Part shown: positions 34,672-43,104 of the stretch, one piece after another | Numbering within the stretch: position 1 is the stretch's first letter | How the letters are laid out: each line of letters starts with the position of its first letter | From: an uncultured Clostridium sp. | Lineage (GTDB): Bacteria > Bacillota > Clostridia > TANB77 > CAG-508 | DNA: 50,582 nucleotides | NCBI GenBank assembly: GCA_902492105.1 | Contig: CABUKD010000009.1 | Coordinates: 1 to 50,582 of the forward strand | Reading direction: 5' to 3' | Notes under the pieces: model-generated | Seen by the model: the letters and a program-made list of their open reading frames with translations, nothing else | What the model was told of the DNA's origin: nothing | The model's database searches: none | Translations under genes and position numbers: made by a program

Positions 34672-35772
34672 ATGAGAGAATTACCTCGCCATTTAGTATT
34701 AAAAGACTTTTATATGTGGTTTAATATTAAGGAAAAAGAAGAATATTATTCAACACCACTATACTTATATGGAGTAAAAAGAATTGAGAAGAATAAAGAT
34801 GAAACTAGACAATATTTAGAGTTAGAAAAAGATATATCTAAAATAAAATTTAATAATAAGAAAGAAATTCGTAAACAACCATCTACTATATATATTCATT
34901 ATGCAGAAAGTATAGGAATGATATTAATAAGACTATTAAATGCTGATTTTTCAACTTTTGAAAGTGCATATAATACTTTTCTATATGCTTATGGTTTTGA
35001 ACTTATAAGAGAAGATGAACATTATTTAGAATCAAAAGAGCCTTTATCAGATAAAGAATTTTTAAAATTACTAGAAGATATATATAATGACTATTTAGAA
35101 ATACTATTAGAAATACAAGCAGAATTTAAAAGATGTGTTGATTTTGTTTATAATTTAAATGGAAACGAAGAATTAAGAGCAAGTAATACATATTCAAAAT
35201 TTGTTGCATATACAATTAAAAATGATATCTATACATATTCACAAGATATTGAAATCATTTTAGATAACTATATAAACATACATAATCATAATAGCCAAGA
35301 AACGATGGAAAATTTAATAAAAAGAATTGATGATAGAGATCCTAATTTAGAATTGCATAATGTTTATACAAGTACAAAATTAAGAAGTATTTGTTTTGCA
35401 GTATTAGAGCAGTTAGTAAAGCAAGAAAACTTGCCGATTAAAACTTGTCAAATTTGTGGTAGATACTTTATTCCAACTTTTAGACAAAACGAAATCTATT
35501 GTGATTTGGAAAATGTCGATGGTAGCCCAACATGTAGAGAAAAAGGAGCAAGCGAAACATATAAGAAAAATTTGGAAAATATACCTGCATTATTATTATA
35601 CAGAAGAACATATCAACAAAAAGTTATGACTGTATATAGAAATAAAGAAAATAAACAGTTAAAGAAAGATTTTGATAAATGGAAAAAAGAAGCACAAGAA
35701 AAAATTAAATTGTTTAAAAAAGGTCAATTAGATGAAGATACTTTGTATAACTGGATGATGGAAAATAAATAA
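34672..35772 (+). CDS. DUF6076-like protein with C-terminal zinc ribbon
   Basis: This 366-residue protein is mostly helical, with a Cys4-type cluster near the C-terminus: CQICGRYFIPT followed about 15 residues later by IYC and then TCREKGA. This fits the DUF6076-like proteins found in clostridial mobile elements, but I am not certain of the assignment. The final 60 residues are a charged helix. TTGGAGGAA precedes the ATG. It is the first gene of the plus-strand block of the element. Function is unknown. Confidence 0.65.
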   Translation: MRELPRHLVLKDFYMWFNIKEKEEYYSTPLYLYGVKRIEKNKDETRQYLELEKDISKIKFNNKKEIRKQPSTIYIHYAESIGMILIRLLNADFSTFESAYNTFLYAYGFELIREDEHYLESKEPLSDKEFLKLLEDIYNDYLEILLEIQAEFKRCVDFVYNLNGNEELRASNTYSKFVAYTIKNDIYTYSQDIEIILDNYINIHNHNSQETMENLIKRIDDRDPNLELHNVYTSTKLRSICFAVLEQLVKQENLPIKTCQICGRYFIPTFRQNEIYCDLENVDGSPTCREKGASETYKKNLENIPALLLYRRTYQQKVMTVYRNKENKQLKKDFDKWKKEAQEKIKLFKKGQLDEDTLYNWMMENK

Positions 35773-35862
35773 AATATGGCTAAGTAAAAATATTATCAAT
35801 AATATGTAGTAAAATTTTGACTTTAATGTTATAATAATATTAATTTAGAAAGGATGGTATAA

Positions 35863-36264
35863 GTGGATAATATAAATTTAATGGAATATTGGTTAAATAG
35901 TAGTGAAGAAGATTATAATGTAATGAAATATTTATATAGTGGAAAGAAAAATAGTTATTGTTTATTTTTAGGACATTTAGTCATAGAAAAATTATTAAAA
36001 GGATTATATGCCAAAAATAACGAAGAAAACCCATATACAATAAAATCTCATAACTTATTGGCACTTGCTGAAAAATGTAATTTAGATTTAACTGATGAGC
36101 AAGTCGAAAAGTTACAAATAATTACACAATTCAATATAAGTGCAAGATATGATGATTACAAAGAATCATTTAATCGAAAATGCACAGATGAATATACATC
36201 TGAACAAATAAAAAATATAGAGGAGGTACGAACATGGTTGAAAAGTCTATTAACAGCGGAATAA
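35863..36264 (+). CDS. HEPN domain protein (HepT-like toxin)
   Basis: This 133-residue protein starts at GTG after AAAGGA and has a HEPN fold signature: YWLNSSEEDYNVMKYLY, FLGHLVIEKLLKGLYA and IKSHNLLALAE. HEPN proteins paired with a minimal nucleotidyltransferase form HepT/MntA toxin-antitoxin modules, in which the nucleotidyltransferase modifies the HEPN RNase. It overlaps the MNT gene by 31 bases. The RNase motif R-x4-6-H is not obvious, so it may belong to the subgroup whose motif differs. Confidence 0.8.
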   Translation: MDNINLMEYWLNSSEEDYNVMKYLYSGKKNSYCLFLGHLVIEKLLKGLYAKNNEENPYTIKSHNLLALAEKCNLDLTDEQVEKLQIITQFNISARYDDYKESFNRKCTDEYTSEQIKNIEEVRTWLKSLLTAE

Positions 36265-36554
36265 TGGAATCTATACAAAAATATATAGAAAAAATCAGTC
36301 AATACTATAAAATAGAAGCAATTATATTGTTTGGTTCTTATGCAAAAGGAACAGAAAATGAAGATAGTGATATTGATATAGCTATAATTTCAAGTGATTT
36401 TAATGATATTATTGAAGATGGAGCAAAATTAATTGGGTTGACTTGGAAAATAGATACTAGAATAGAGCCACACCCAATAACAACAGAAGATTATGAAAAA
36501 GTTTCAAATCCTTTTGTAAAGGAAGTAATGAATACGGGAATTAAAGTAGCATGA
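36234..36554 (+). CDS. Minimal nucleotidyltransferase (MNT/MntA-like antitoxin)
   Basis: This 106-residue protein has the polymerase-beta-like motif LFGSYAKGTENEDSDIDIAI, with GS followed by the DxD metal site. It is the usual partner of HEPN proteins and would transfer AMP to the HEPN Tyr. GAGGAGG precedes ATG 36234, within the end of the HEPN gene. A strong terminator follows, so the pair is one unit that could stabilise the element. Confidence 0.85.
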   Translation: MVEKSINSGIMESIQKYIEKISQYYKIEAIILFGSYAKGTENEDSDIDIAIISSDFNDIIEDGAKLIGLTWKIDTRIEPHPITTEDYEKVSNPFVKEVMNTGIKVA

Positions 36555-36567
36555 GTAATTTATTCAC

Positions 36568-36601
36568 TTTCCTATGAGAATCCTTCTCATAGGAAATTTT
36601 T
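36568..36601 (+). terminator. Terminator after the HEPN/MNT pair
   Basis: A perfect 13-bp stem (36568-36580 with 36584-36596) with a TCC loop and five Ts. Confidence 0.9.
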
Positions 36602-36721
36602 GTTATATTAAGCTATTTTAAGGCCAATATTGGTAATTCGTTGATAAATAGGAAACTTTATGATAATATATGAAAAGAAATGTAAAAAAATGAGCAATAA
36701 TTTTAAAGGGAGAAAATTATA

Positions 36722-38446
36722 ATGAGATGGGTACTAAAATTCATAAAAGAATATAATTTTAAATATTGGATTGCAAATATTATGATAGTATTAGGTGGGG
36801 GAATTTCAAAAGTTTTTCCAGTTATATTATTAGGAGAAATAATAGATAAAGGGATATACCAAAATAATTTTTCAAGTATTCCATATATGTTTATTACATC
36901 TATAAGTATGTATTTTATAGGAAGAATGCTAACTTATTTTGGAATATTAATAATAGATAATGTTAGATTCAAGCTAGCACATAAATTAAAAGTTGAATGT
37001 TATAAAAAATTAAATGAATTAGACCAATTATTCTATCAAGAAAATTCTCTAGGAGAGTTAAATACACGATTGACAACTGATGTCAATATTATTCATCACA
37101 ATGTGTGTTTTGTGATAAAACAATCTATGAGTATGTTAACAACTAGTATTTTAGCTATAATATATTGTTTATATATTAATCCTATTTTAACATTAATTAT
37201 TCTAATTCCAACACCTATAATTGCATTTATTTCTAGTAAGCATATTAAAAATTCTAAAAATTTATATACAGAGCAAAGAGAAAGCTTATCTGATTTAAAT
37301 AGCTATATACAAGAAAATATAGAAGGAAATAGATTGGTAAAAACCTTTGGAACTGAACAAAAAGAAATAGATGAGTTTAAAACAAAAAATAGAAAAGTAA
37401 AAAATAAAAATATGAATATTCAAAATGTTAATATTGATTATAACAATAAAGTAACTTTCTTATCTTACTGTATGCAACTCTTATTAGTTATATTTGGTGG
37501 AATATTTGTAATAGAAGGTAATACAACAATAGGAGAATTTATTATTATTAATTCTTTTATAAGCACTATAAAAAGACCTTTTATAGAATTGAGTGGATTT
37601 ATAAACGAGTGGCAACAATTTAAAGTATCTGTATCTAAAGTGAGAAAACTATTAGAAACAGAACCTAAAATTAAAAACATAGGAAATCTAGAATTGGATA
37701 ATTGGAATGATATTACATTTGACAATGTGTCTGCAAAATATGAAAATAAACAAGTTGTTAAAAACATTAATCTAAACTTTAAGCCAAATAAAACATATGC
37801 TTTTATTGGAGAAATTGGAAGTGGAAAATCTACTATAGGAAAATTATTATTAAGATTAGTAGAAACCTCAAATGGTAAAATTACAATTAATGGAATTCCA
37901 ATATATGATTATACTTTAGAATCTTTAAGAAAAAATATTGGTTATGTGTCTCAAACACCATTTTTATTTTCAGATACTATTGCAAATAATGTTTCCTTTG
38001 GAAATGAGAATTTAACAAAAGAAGAAATTATAAATTATTTAGAATTAGTGAAAGCTGATTATGTGTTTAATTTGCCATATAATATTGATACAATTATTGG
38101 AGAAAATGGGGTAAGTTTATCTGGAGGAGAAAAGCAAAGACTTTCTTTGGCAAGAGCTATTGCAAAGAAACCAAGTATTTTAATTTTAGATGATATAACT
38201 TCAGCACTGGATTTTGAAACAGAATTAGATGTAACCAATAATATTAACAATATGAAATATGAATGTACCAAAATTATTATTGCCCAAAAAATTCTTTCTG
38301 TAAAAAATGCAGATACCATTTTTGTTATGAGTAATGGAAAGATTGCAGAATGTGGTTCACATGGAGAATTATTACAAAAAAATGGAATATATAAAGAAAT
38401 TTATGATATTCAAACAAATAGTATGGAGGAATGCATATGGAAGTAA
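36722..38446 (+). CDS. ABC exporter subunit with degenerate catalytic site
   Basis: This 574-residue half-transporter has six membrane helices (about 15-300) and an ATPase domain. Walker A GEIGSGKST is at about 363-371 and the signature LSGGEKQ is canonical. The Walker B end is LILDDITSALD: the catalytic Glu is Asp. In heterodimeric exporters (BmrCD, LmrCD, TM287/288 type) this marks the subunit giving the degenerate site. GGGAGAAAA lies before the ATG. Cargo may be drugs, lipids or peptides; it cannot be read from sequence. Confidence 0.88.
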   Translation: MRWVLKFIKEYNFKYWIANIMIVLGGGISKVFPVILLGEIIDKGIYQNNFSSIPYMFITSISMYFIGRMLTYFGILIIDNVRFKLAHKLKVECYKKLNELDQLFYQENSLGELNTRLTTDVNIIHHNVCFVIKQSMSMLTTSILAIIYCLYINPILTLIILIPTPIIAFISSKHIKNSKNLYTEQRESLSDLNSYIQENIEGNRLVKTFGTEQKEIDEFKTKNRKVKNKNMNIQNVNIDYNNKVTFLSYCMQLLLVIFGGIFVIEGNTTIGEFIIINSFISTIKRPFIELSGFINEWQQFKVSVSKVRKLLETEPKIKNIGNLELDNWNDITFDNVSAKYENKQVVKNINLNFKPNKTYAFIGEIGSGKSTIGKLLLRLVETSNGKITINGIPIYDYTLESLRKNIGYVSQTPFLFSDTIANNVSFGNENLTKEEIINYLELVKADYVFNLPYNIDTIIGENGVSLSGGEKQRLSLARAIAKKPSILILDDITSALDFETELDVTNNINNMKYECTKIIIAQKILSVKNADTIFVMSNGKIAECGSHGELLQKNGIYKEIYDIQTNSMEECIWK

Positions 38447-40206
38447 ATAAATATGATCAAGATGAAAAAAACACATCATTTAGTTTTTCTAATTATAAAA
38501 GAGGATTAGAGTATATAAAAAAGTATAAAGCTAAATTATTTATTGTATTTATTTTAAACTGTATATCAGTAATTACTACCTTATTTATTACTAAGATGTT
38601 ACAATATGTGATTGATGATGTCATTCCTAGTAGCAATTATGAAAAGCTATTTATTATGATATTAATAGCATTCTTATTAGTATTGGTATCAATTATTTTA
38701 ACAAAAGCTTATTCAAAAATATTGGCACAAGTAAATCAAAATATTGTAGAAGATATAAAGAATGATTTATTTTCTCATATTCAATATTTATCGTTTAATT
38801 ATTATGATACAAGGCCTCACGGAAAAATACTAGTTAGGTTAACAGAATATGCAGAAGATGTATCTACTTTAATTACAGATAAATTAGTAACAACATTTTT
38901 AAACATATTTAATATGCTTATAATTTTAGTATTTATGTTTTTGACTAATGTTAAACTAACATTAATTGCAATAATAGGAATTATAGTACTTAGCTTAATA
39001 TTTGCAATAACTGCTAGAATAAAAAGAAATTATAAATTATTAATAAACAACAAAAATTCTAATCTTAATGCATATCTAGTGGAAAGTTTAAAAGGAATGC
39101 AAACAACTCAAAGTTTTAATAGAGAAGAAAAGAATCAAAAAATATTTAATAAATTAAGTAAAGACTGGAGAGATGCTAGTTGTAAGTGTATAAAGTTTGG
39201 TAATATAGGTTGGTGTAGTGTTCAAATAATGTCCCACTTTGTATCTGCAACAATTTATTTTGTAGGAGCTTTTGTATTGTATCCAACTGTATCTGTAGGA
39301 GTTATTGTTGCTATGGGAAGTTATTCTTCTAATTTTTGGCAACCAATAGAAGATTTATTTAAAACATTAGATGAATTTATTAATTCTATTACATATCTAG
39401 AAAGAATATTTGAAACAATGGATGAAGAAATAGAAATTAAAGATGTAGAAAATGCAATTGATATCAACTTAGAAGGGTTAATAGAATTTAAGAATGTAAC
39501 ATTTTCTTATATAGATAATAGAAAAGTTTTAGATAATATATCTTTCAAAGTAAAACCACAAGAAAAGGTAGCTATTGTTGGAGAAACAGGAAGTGGAAAA
39601 ACTACTATTACTAATTTAATTGGTAGATTTTATGATATTGATAGTGGCAAGATTTTGATTGATGGAAAAGATATTAAAAATTTAAAACTAAACAGCATTA
39701 GGAAACAAATTGCTATAATGCAACAAGAAAATTATTTGTTTAGTACAAGCATTATGAAGAATTTAAAATATGGTACAGATAATATAACAGATGAAGAAGT
39801 TATAGAAATATGCAAAAAATTAAATGTACATAACTGGATAATGACTCTAGAAAATGGTTATAATACGAAGTTAAGTAACAATGGAAAAAATCTATCTGAT
39901 GGAGAAAGACAAGTATTATGCTATATTAGAACAATTATTAATAATCCTAAAATACTAATCTTTGATGAAGCAACAAGTAAGATTGATATAAAAACTGAAA
40001 AGATGCTTCAAAATCTAACAAAGGAAATGATAAAAAATAAAACATTAGTTACAATTGCACATAGGTTATCTACTATAGTAGATAGTGATAGAATACTATT
40101 TGTTAAGGATAAGAAAATAGTAGAATGTGGAACTCATAAAGAATTAATGCAATTAAGAGGTAACTATTATAATTTATATATGAGTCAAGCAGAAGCACTT
40201 AATTAA
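38437..40206 (+). CDS. ABC exporter subunit, partner of the 36722 gene
   Basis: This half-transporter of about 589 residues has six membrane helices and an ATPase domain with Walker A GETGSGKTT (about 382), Walker B LIFDEATS with the catalytic Glu, and a changed signature LSDGERQ. That complements the first subunit: one consensus ATP site and one degenerate site. I start at ATG 38437, 7 bases after GGAGG, not at 38431. It overlaps the first subunit gene by 10 bases, so they are coupled. A 15-bp terminator follows. Confidence 0.88.
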   Translation: MEVNKYDQDEKNTSFSFSNYKRGLEYIKKYKAKLFIVFILNCISVITTLFITKMLQYVIDDVIPSSNYEKLFIMILIAFLLVLVSIILTKAYSKILAQVNQNIVEDIKNDLFSHIQYLSFNYYDTRPHGKILVRLTEYAEDVSTLITDKLVTTFLNIFNMLIILVFMFLTNVKLTLIAIIGIIVLSLIFAITARIKRNYKLLINNKNSNLNAYLVESLKGMQTTQSFNREEKNQKIFNKLSKDWRDASCKCIKFGNIGWCSVQIMSHFVSATIYFVGAFVLYPTVSVGVIVAMGSYSSNFWQPIEDLFKTLDEFINSITYLERIFETMDEEIEIKDVENAIDINLEGLIEFKNVTFSYIDNRKVLDNISFKVKPQEKVAIVGETGSGKTTITNLIGRFYDIDSGKILIDGKDIKNLKLNSIRKQIAIMQQENYLFSTSIMKNLKYGTDNITDEEVIEICKKLNVHNWIMTLENGYNTKLSNNGKNLSDGERQVLCYIRTIINNPKILIFDEATSKIDIKTEKMLQNLTKEMIKNKTLVTIAHRLSTIVDSDRILFVKDKKIVECGTHKELMQLRGNYYNLYMSQAEALN

Positions 40207-40223
40207 TTAAATACATATAAATA

Positions 40224-40276
40224 TATAGGAACATCTCAAGAGTATAAAAAAATTATGAGATGTTCCTATAAAAATT
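40224..40276 (+). terminator. Terminator between the ABC genes and mob
   Basis: A 15-bp stem (40224-40238 with 40256-40270) with a 17-base A-rich loop and an A/T tail. It lies between two convergent genes and can serve both. Confidence 0.8.
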
Positions 40277-40295
40277 TGGTCAATATATTAAGGGA

Positions 40296-41540
40296 TTATC
40301 TTTCTAAATCCCACTCTTTTTCTAATTCTTCATGTTCTAATTGTTTTACTGGATCAATAAAAGTATTAGTTTGTTTTTCAAAATCCTTAATTAATTGTTT
40401 TGATTCTCCAATACCAAATCTATGACAAACCCAATCTATAAATTTTTCAACCGTTTCATAAAATTTATCAATGATCTTGTGTAGATGGCTATTTTCTTTT
40501 TCTAAAGACTTAATCTTACTTTTATATTTATATTCAATATCAAATTCCTTATTTTTAAATTCTTTTTCTAGTTCATTTTTTCTATTTTTATAATCAAAAT
40601 CTAAATTATTGCTTTTCTTTTTATATTCATGTTCTAAATGCCTTACAGTACTGTGCAATTCTTCATTGTCAGCAAGTATTGAATTTCTTTCTTTTTGGTA
40701 CATTTCAGCCTCATCAATAATTTTTGATTGTTTTGACAATTCCTTATGCAAAGCCAAATTATCTTTATATAATTCTTGTATTAGTTCATCTTTTGGCCTT
40801 ATAATTTCATTTTCTACTTTTTCTCTATTAAGTTTAATTAATTTAATGTCATTTATATCTGGAATTTCTGGCAACTCTAATTTTATACTATCTAATACTT
40901 TTTTAGTATTTTCAAAATTAGTTATTTTCTTTAAATCTTCTATTTTTTGATGTTTTGATCCTGTTTCTTCTACTGGTAGACCTCTTTCTAAATCAAAACC
41001 CTTTGATGTTATATATTCGTGAAAAGCATTTTGCAATTTTCTATAACTATCTTTACCTCTCCAAAAATCTCTTGCACAGATTTTGTCTATTGGATTTCCT
41101 TTTTCATCTTTTGTATGAATTACAGGTGTATATACCAAGTGCATATGTGGTGTTGTTTCATCTAAATGTACTGCTGCTGATACTATATATTTCTCTCCAA
41201 GATTTTTGTAATTACATACAAACTTATAACTTTCTTTGAAATATCTTTTTGTTTCTTCTATTCCAATTTTATCAAAAAACTCATTATCAGATGTAATCAT
41301 CATTTCACACATTATAATGCTATTACTTCTAATATGACCTTGTAAATTATATTCTTTTTTCATTTTATCAAATTCTTTTATATATGTTAGTTCATTTTTC
41401 TTACAGTAAAAATTTAAATGTGTTCTTGTGGGATCAATATCTTTATTAGAATGACCTTTTGACCTTCTATCATTGTGAATGTGTGACCCCTGTGCATCAA
41501 CTCTTGTTAATTTATCATTTCTTATAATGGCATAGCTCAT
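40296..41540 (-). CDS. mob: MobV-family relaxase (Pre/Mob)
   Basis: This protein of about 414 residues starts at ATG 41540 (MSYAIIRNDKLTR) with AAGGAGG 11 bases upstream. It has the MobV motifs: HNDRRSKGHSNKDIDPTRTH (motif I region with the Asn/Asp/Arg), and HLDETTPHMHL (metal-binding His). The second half (about 230-370) is a long coiled coil. MobV enzymes nick at oriT, usually just upstream of their own gene, and let an element be mobilised by a helper plasmid or ICE. The upstream region 41565-41880 is rich in hairpins and is the candidate oriT. Confidence 0.92.
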   Translation of the reverse strand: MSYAIIRNDKLTRVDAQGSHIHNDRRSKGHSNKDIDPTRTHLNFYCKKNELTYIKEFDKMKKEYNLQGHIRSNSIIMCEMMITSDNEFFDKIGIEETKRYFKESYKFVCNYKNLGEKYIVSAAVHLDETTPHMHLVYTPVIHTKDEKGNPIDKICARDFWRGKDSYRKLQNAFHEYITSKGFDLERGLPVEETGSKHQKIEDLKKITNFENTKKVLDSIKLELPEIPDINDIKLIKLNREKVENEIIRPKDELIQELYKDNLALHKELSKQSKIIDEAEMYQKERNSILADNEELHSTVRHLEHEYKKKSNNLDFDYKNRKNELEKEFKNKEFDIEYKYKSKIKSLEKENSHLHKIIDKFYETVEKFIDWVCHRFGIGESKQLIKDFEKQTNTFIDPVKQLEHEELEKEWDLER

Positions 41541-41589
41541 ATTCTTCGTAGCCTCCTTTCTCACTAGAATAAATTTATTTGTCTAACAT

Positions 41590-41880
41590 ACTAGTCAAGC
41601 AAGCTTGACCGTATGGCAGGGTTTTACAACCCCACACCCCAAACCTAAAAATTGCTATTTGCATTTTTAGGTTCTTTCATAAAAAATGCATGTCGCAATT
41701 TTTATGAAAGTAGAGCCAAGAAAAATAAATTTTCTTGACTCTATCACTTTAGCAACTACTAAGCAGAAACCAGAGGGAGAGAGCTAAAGTGAATTAGGTG
41801 TAATAATCCCATTTATGAAAATAGAATTATTACACCTATATAAGCTGAAACCGTCGGTCGTTCGCCTCGTTTCATAGGTA
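41590..41880. other. Candidate oriT region upstream of mob
   Basis: Several inverted repeats stack here: GTCAAGC/GCTTGAC (41594-41609), CCTAAAAAT/ATTTTTAGG (about 41644-41671), CACTTTAGC/GCTAAAGTG (about 41745-41791), and AGGTGTAATAAT/ATTATTACACCT (about 41796-41837), with a GC-richer segment at about 41845-41872. No gene is seen from 41541 to 42693. The rest of that gap holds an imperfect hairpin at 42161-42192 and the right end of the element. Confidence 0.5.
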
Positions 41881-42342
41881 GTCTAGTAAGTAGCTTTTGC
41901 TACTATAATTGCAGATATTTCTATTAATGCTATATAAAAATATCTTTGTTCATACTTGCCCAAACTTTTTACAATTACAAATCCATTTCAAGTTTTGCCA
42001 CCGAATACTCTTTTATTTATTGTGAGTTTTTGTTCTAAGATCTCACTTACGCACTTTTTATAATTAGACTGCTTATACAAATGCGAATGAACTTTATAGC
42101 ATCGGCTCATCACACCAAACACTTTTTAAGAGGTGTTGCATTTCTCTTTTGAATATAAAAAACTACCTATAGTTTTAAAACTACAAGTAGTTAGTTTGTT
42201 TCTTATTCAATTAGCCACCACAATCGAATATAAGGCGATAATAAATTAAAATAGGGTAATTATTTATCATTGACTTTTATAATGTTTAATATTAAAATAA
42301 TGATATCAATAAGTAAGATTTTGTTATGACTTTGATAAATTT

Positions 42343-42362
42343 TGTCAAACAAATGTCAAACA
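42343..42362 (+). repeat. Right-end arm-type repeats
   Basis: TGTCAAACA at 42343-42351 and 42354-42362, in the same direction as the left-end pair, about 140 bases inside the right attachment core. Confidence 0.65.
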
Positions 42363-42502
42363 ATTTCGTTTAAAAATTTAATTTTGCGAAAGTATTGAAA
42401 TTAAAATGTTTTTGAATTTTGCAACTATAAAATACTGATAAATAGCTACTTTAAACAGCAAAGAGTAATCTTAAATAATTGTAAGTATAAAATGAAAGGT
42501 AC

Positions 42503-42549
42503 GACTTTGACTCTAGCATGCGGTAGTTCGAATCTACCCAGCCCAACCA
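42503..42549 (+). pseudogene. attR and 3 prime half of the split tRNA-Gln(UUG)
   Basis: The 12-bp core GACTTTGACTCT (42503-42514) is followed by the rest of the anticodon stem, the variable loop, a perfect T arm (GGTAG/CTACC around TTCGAAT), the acceptor strand CAGCCCA, A73 and an encoded CCA. It lacks acceptor 5 prime strand and D arm, which remain at 32115-32154. It cannot fold alone. Confidence 0.92.
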
Positions 42550-42552
42550 ATG

Positions 42553-42590
42553 AATAGCGACTTTTCTAGTAGAAAGGTCGCTATTACTTT
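42553..42590 (+). terminator. Terminator of the original tRNA operon
   Basis: A 15-bp stem (42553-42567 with 42571-42585, one G-T pair) with a 3-base loop starts 4 bases after the tRNA CCA. It would have ended the tRNA-His/tRNA-Gln transcript before insertion. Confidence 0.85.
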
Positions 42591-42693
42591 ATTACTATGA
42601 ATAAAAATAATTTAAAAAAATGAAAATCACTTGATTTTTTTGCAAACTTCAAGTAAGATAAAGAAAAGAAACTAAAAATAAGGAGAAATAAAA

Positions 42694-42846
42694 ATGATAG
42701 TAGATGGAAAAGGAAACTTATTTGAAAATAGAAGAAAAAGCAAAGAAGATAGGAGAAAAAATGAAATAGATGTATCTGGGGGAAGAAGAAAGGAAGACAG
42801 AAGAAAGCAAAGCCAAATCCCAGAAACAGAAAAAAAGAGAAAATAA
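42694..42846 (+). CDS. Small Arg/Lys-rich protein with repeated RRK motifs
   Basis: This 50-residue protein has AAGGAG before its ATG and reads MIVDGKGNLFENRRKS then EDRRKN, GGRRKEDRRKQ and a basic tail. The NRRK/DRRK repeats suggest a nucleic-acid or acidic partner, but I recognise no family function. The opposite-strand frame here is a shadow. A hairpin terminator follows at 42907-42944, which supports a real transcript. Confidence 0.55.
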   Translation: MIVDGKGNLFENRRKSKEDRRKNEIDVSGGRRKEDRRKQSQIPETEKKRK

Positions 42847-42906
42847 AAAAACAACATAAAAAATGACGAAGAAAAGGTATAACAATGGTAACTAAAATAT
42901 TTAAAT

Positions 42907-42944
42907 AAAAGTACGGAGATTTTATTCAATATCTCCGTACTTTT
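42907..42944 (+). terminator. Terminator before the biosynthetic region
   Basis: 14-bp stem AAAAGTACGGAGAT (42907-42920) with ATCTCCGTACTTTT (42931-42944). It isolates the small basic gene from the operon that follows. Confidence 0.85.
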
Positions 42945-43104
42945 AGTACGACAGGCATGTTGTTTGGCTAATTAGTGAAAAACCATAGTAAGGAAAGAGT
43001 ATCTAACAAAAAATATGAAAGTGATATAAGTAAGAAAAGAATTACATATAGATTTTAGTTTCAAAATATGTTATGATATAGTATAGAAAGATAAGGAGAA
43101 AGTG

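Larger units (their letters stand above)
32143..42514. mobile_element. Integrative mobilizable element inserted in a tRNA-Gln gene
   Basis: The element is bounded by 12-bp direct repeats GACTTTGACTCT at 32143-32154 and 42503-42514, in the anticodon arm of a tRNA-Gln gene. It encodes a tyrosine integrase reading toward the left end, an excisionase-like protein, a regulator, a DUF6076-like protein, a HEPN/MNT toxin-antitoxin pair, two ABC exporter subunits and a MobV relaxase. There is no conjugation (type IV secretion) gene, so it must borrow a helper. It also carries its own tRNA-Gln gene near the left end. Confidence 0.9.

Noticed and set aside
40609..41239. Two hydrophobic plus-strand frames opposite the relaxase gene
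   Set aside because: They are antisense to the Lys/Glu-rich coiled coil and the catalytic part of mob, which naturally read as Phe/Leu/Ser on the other strand. No ribosome sites.
42672..42929. Minus-strand 85-residue hydrophobic frame
   Set aside because: It mirrors the Arg/Lys-rich small gene at 42694-42846, which has the ribosome site; the minus frame has none.
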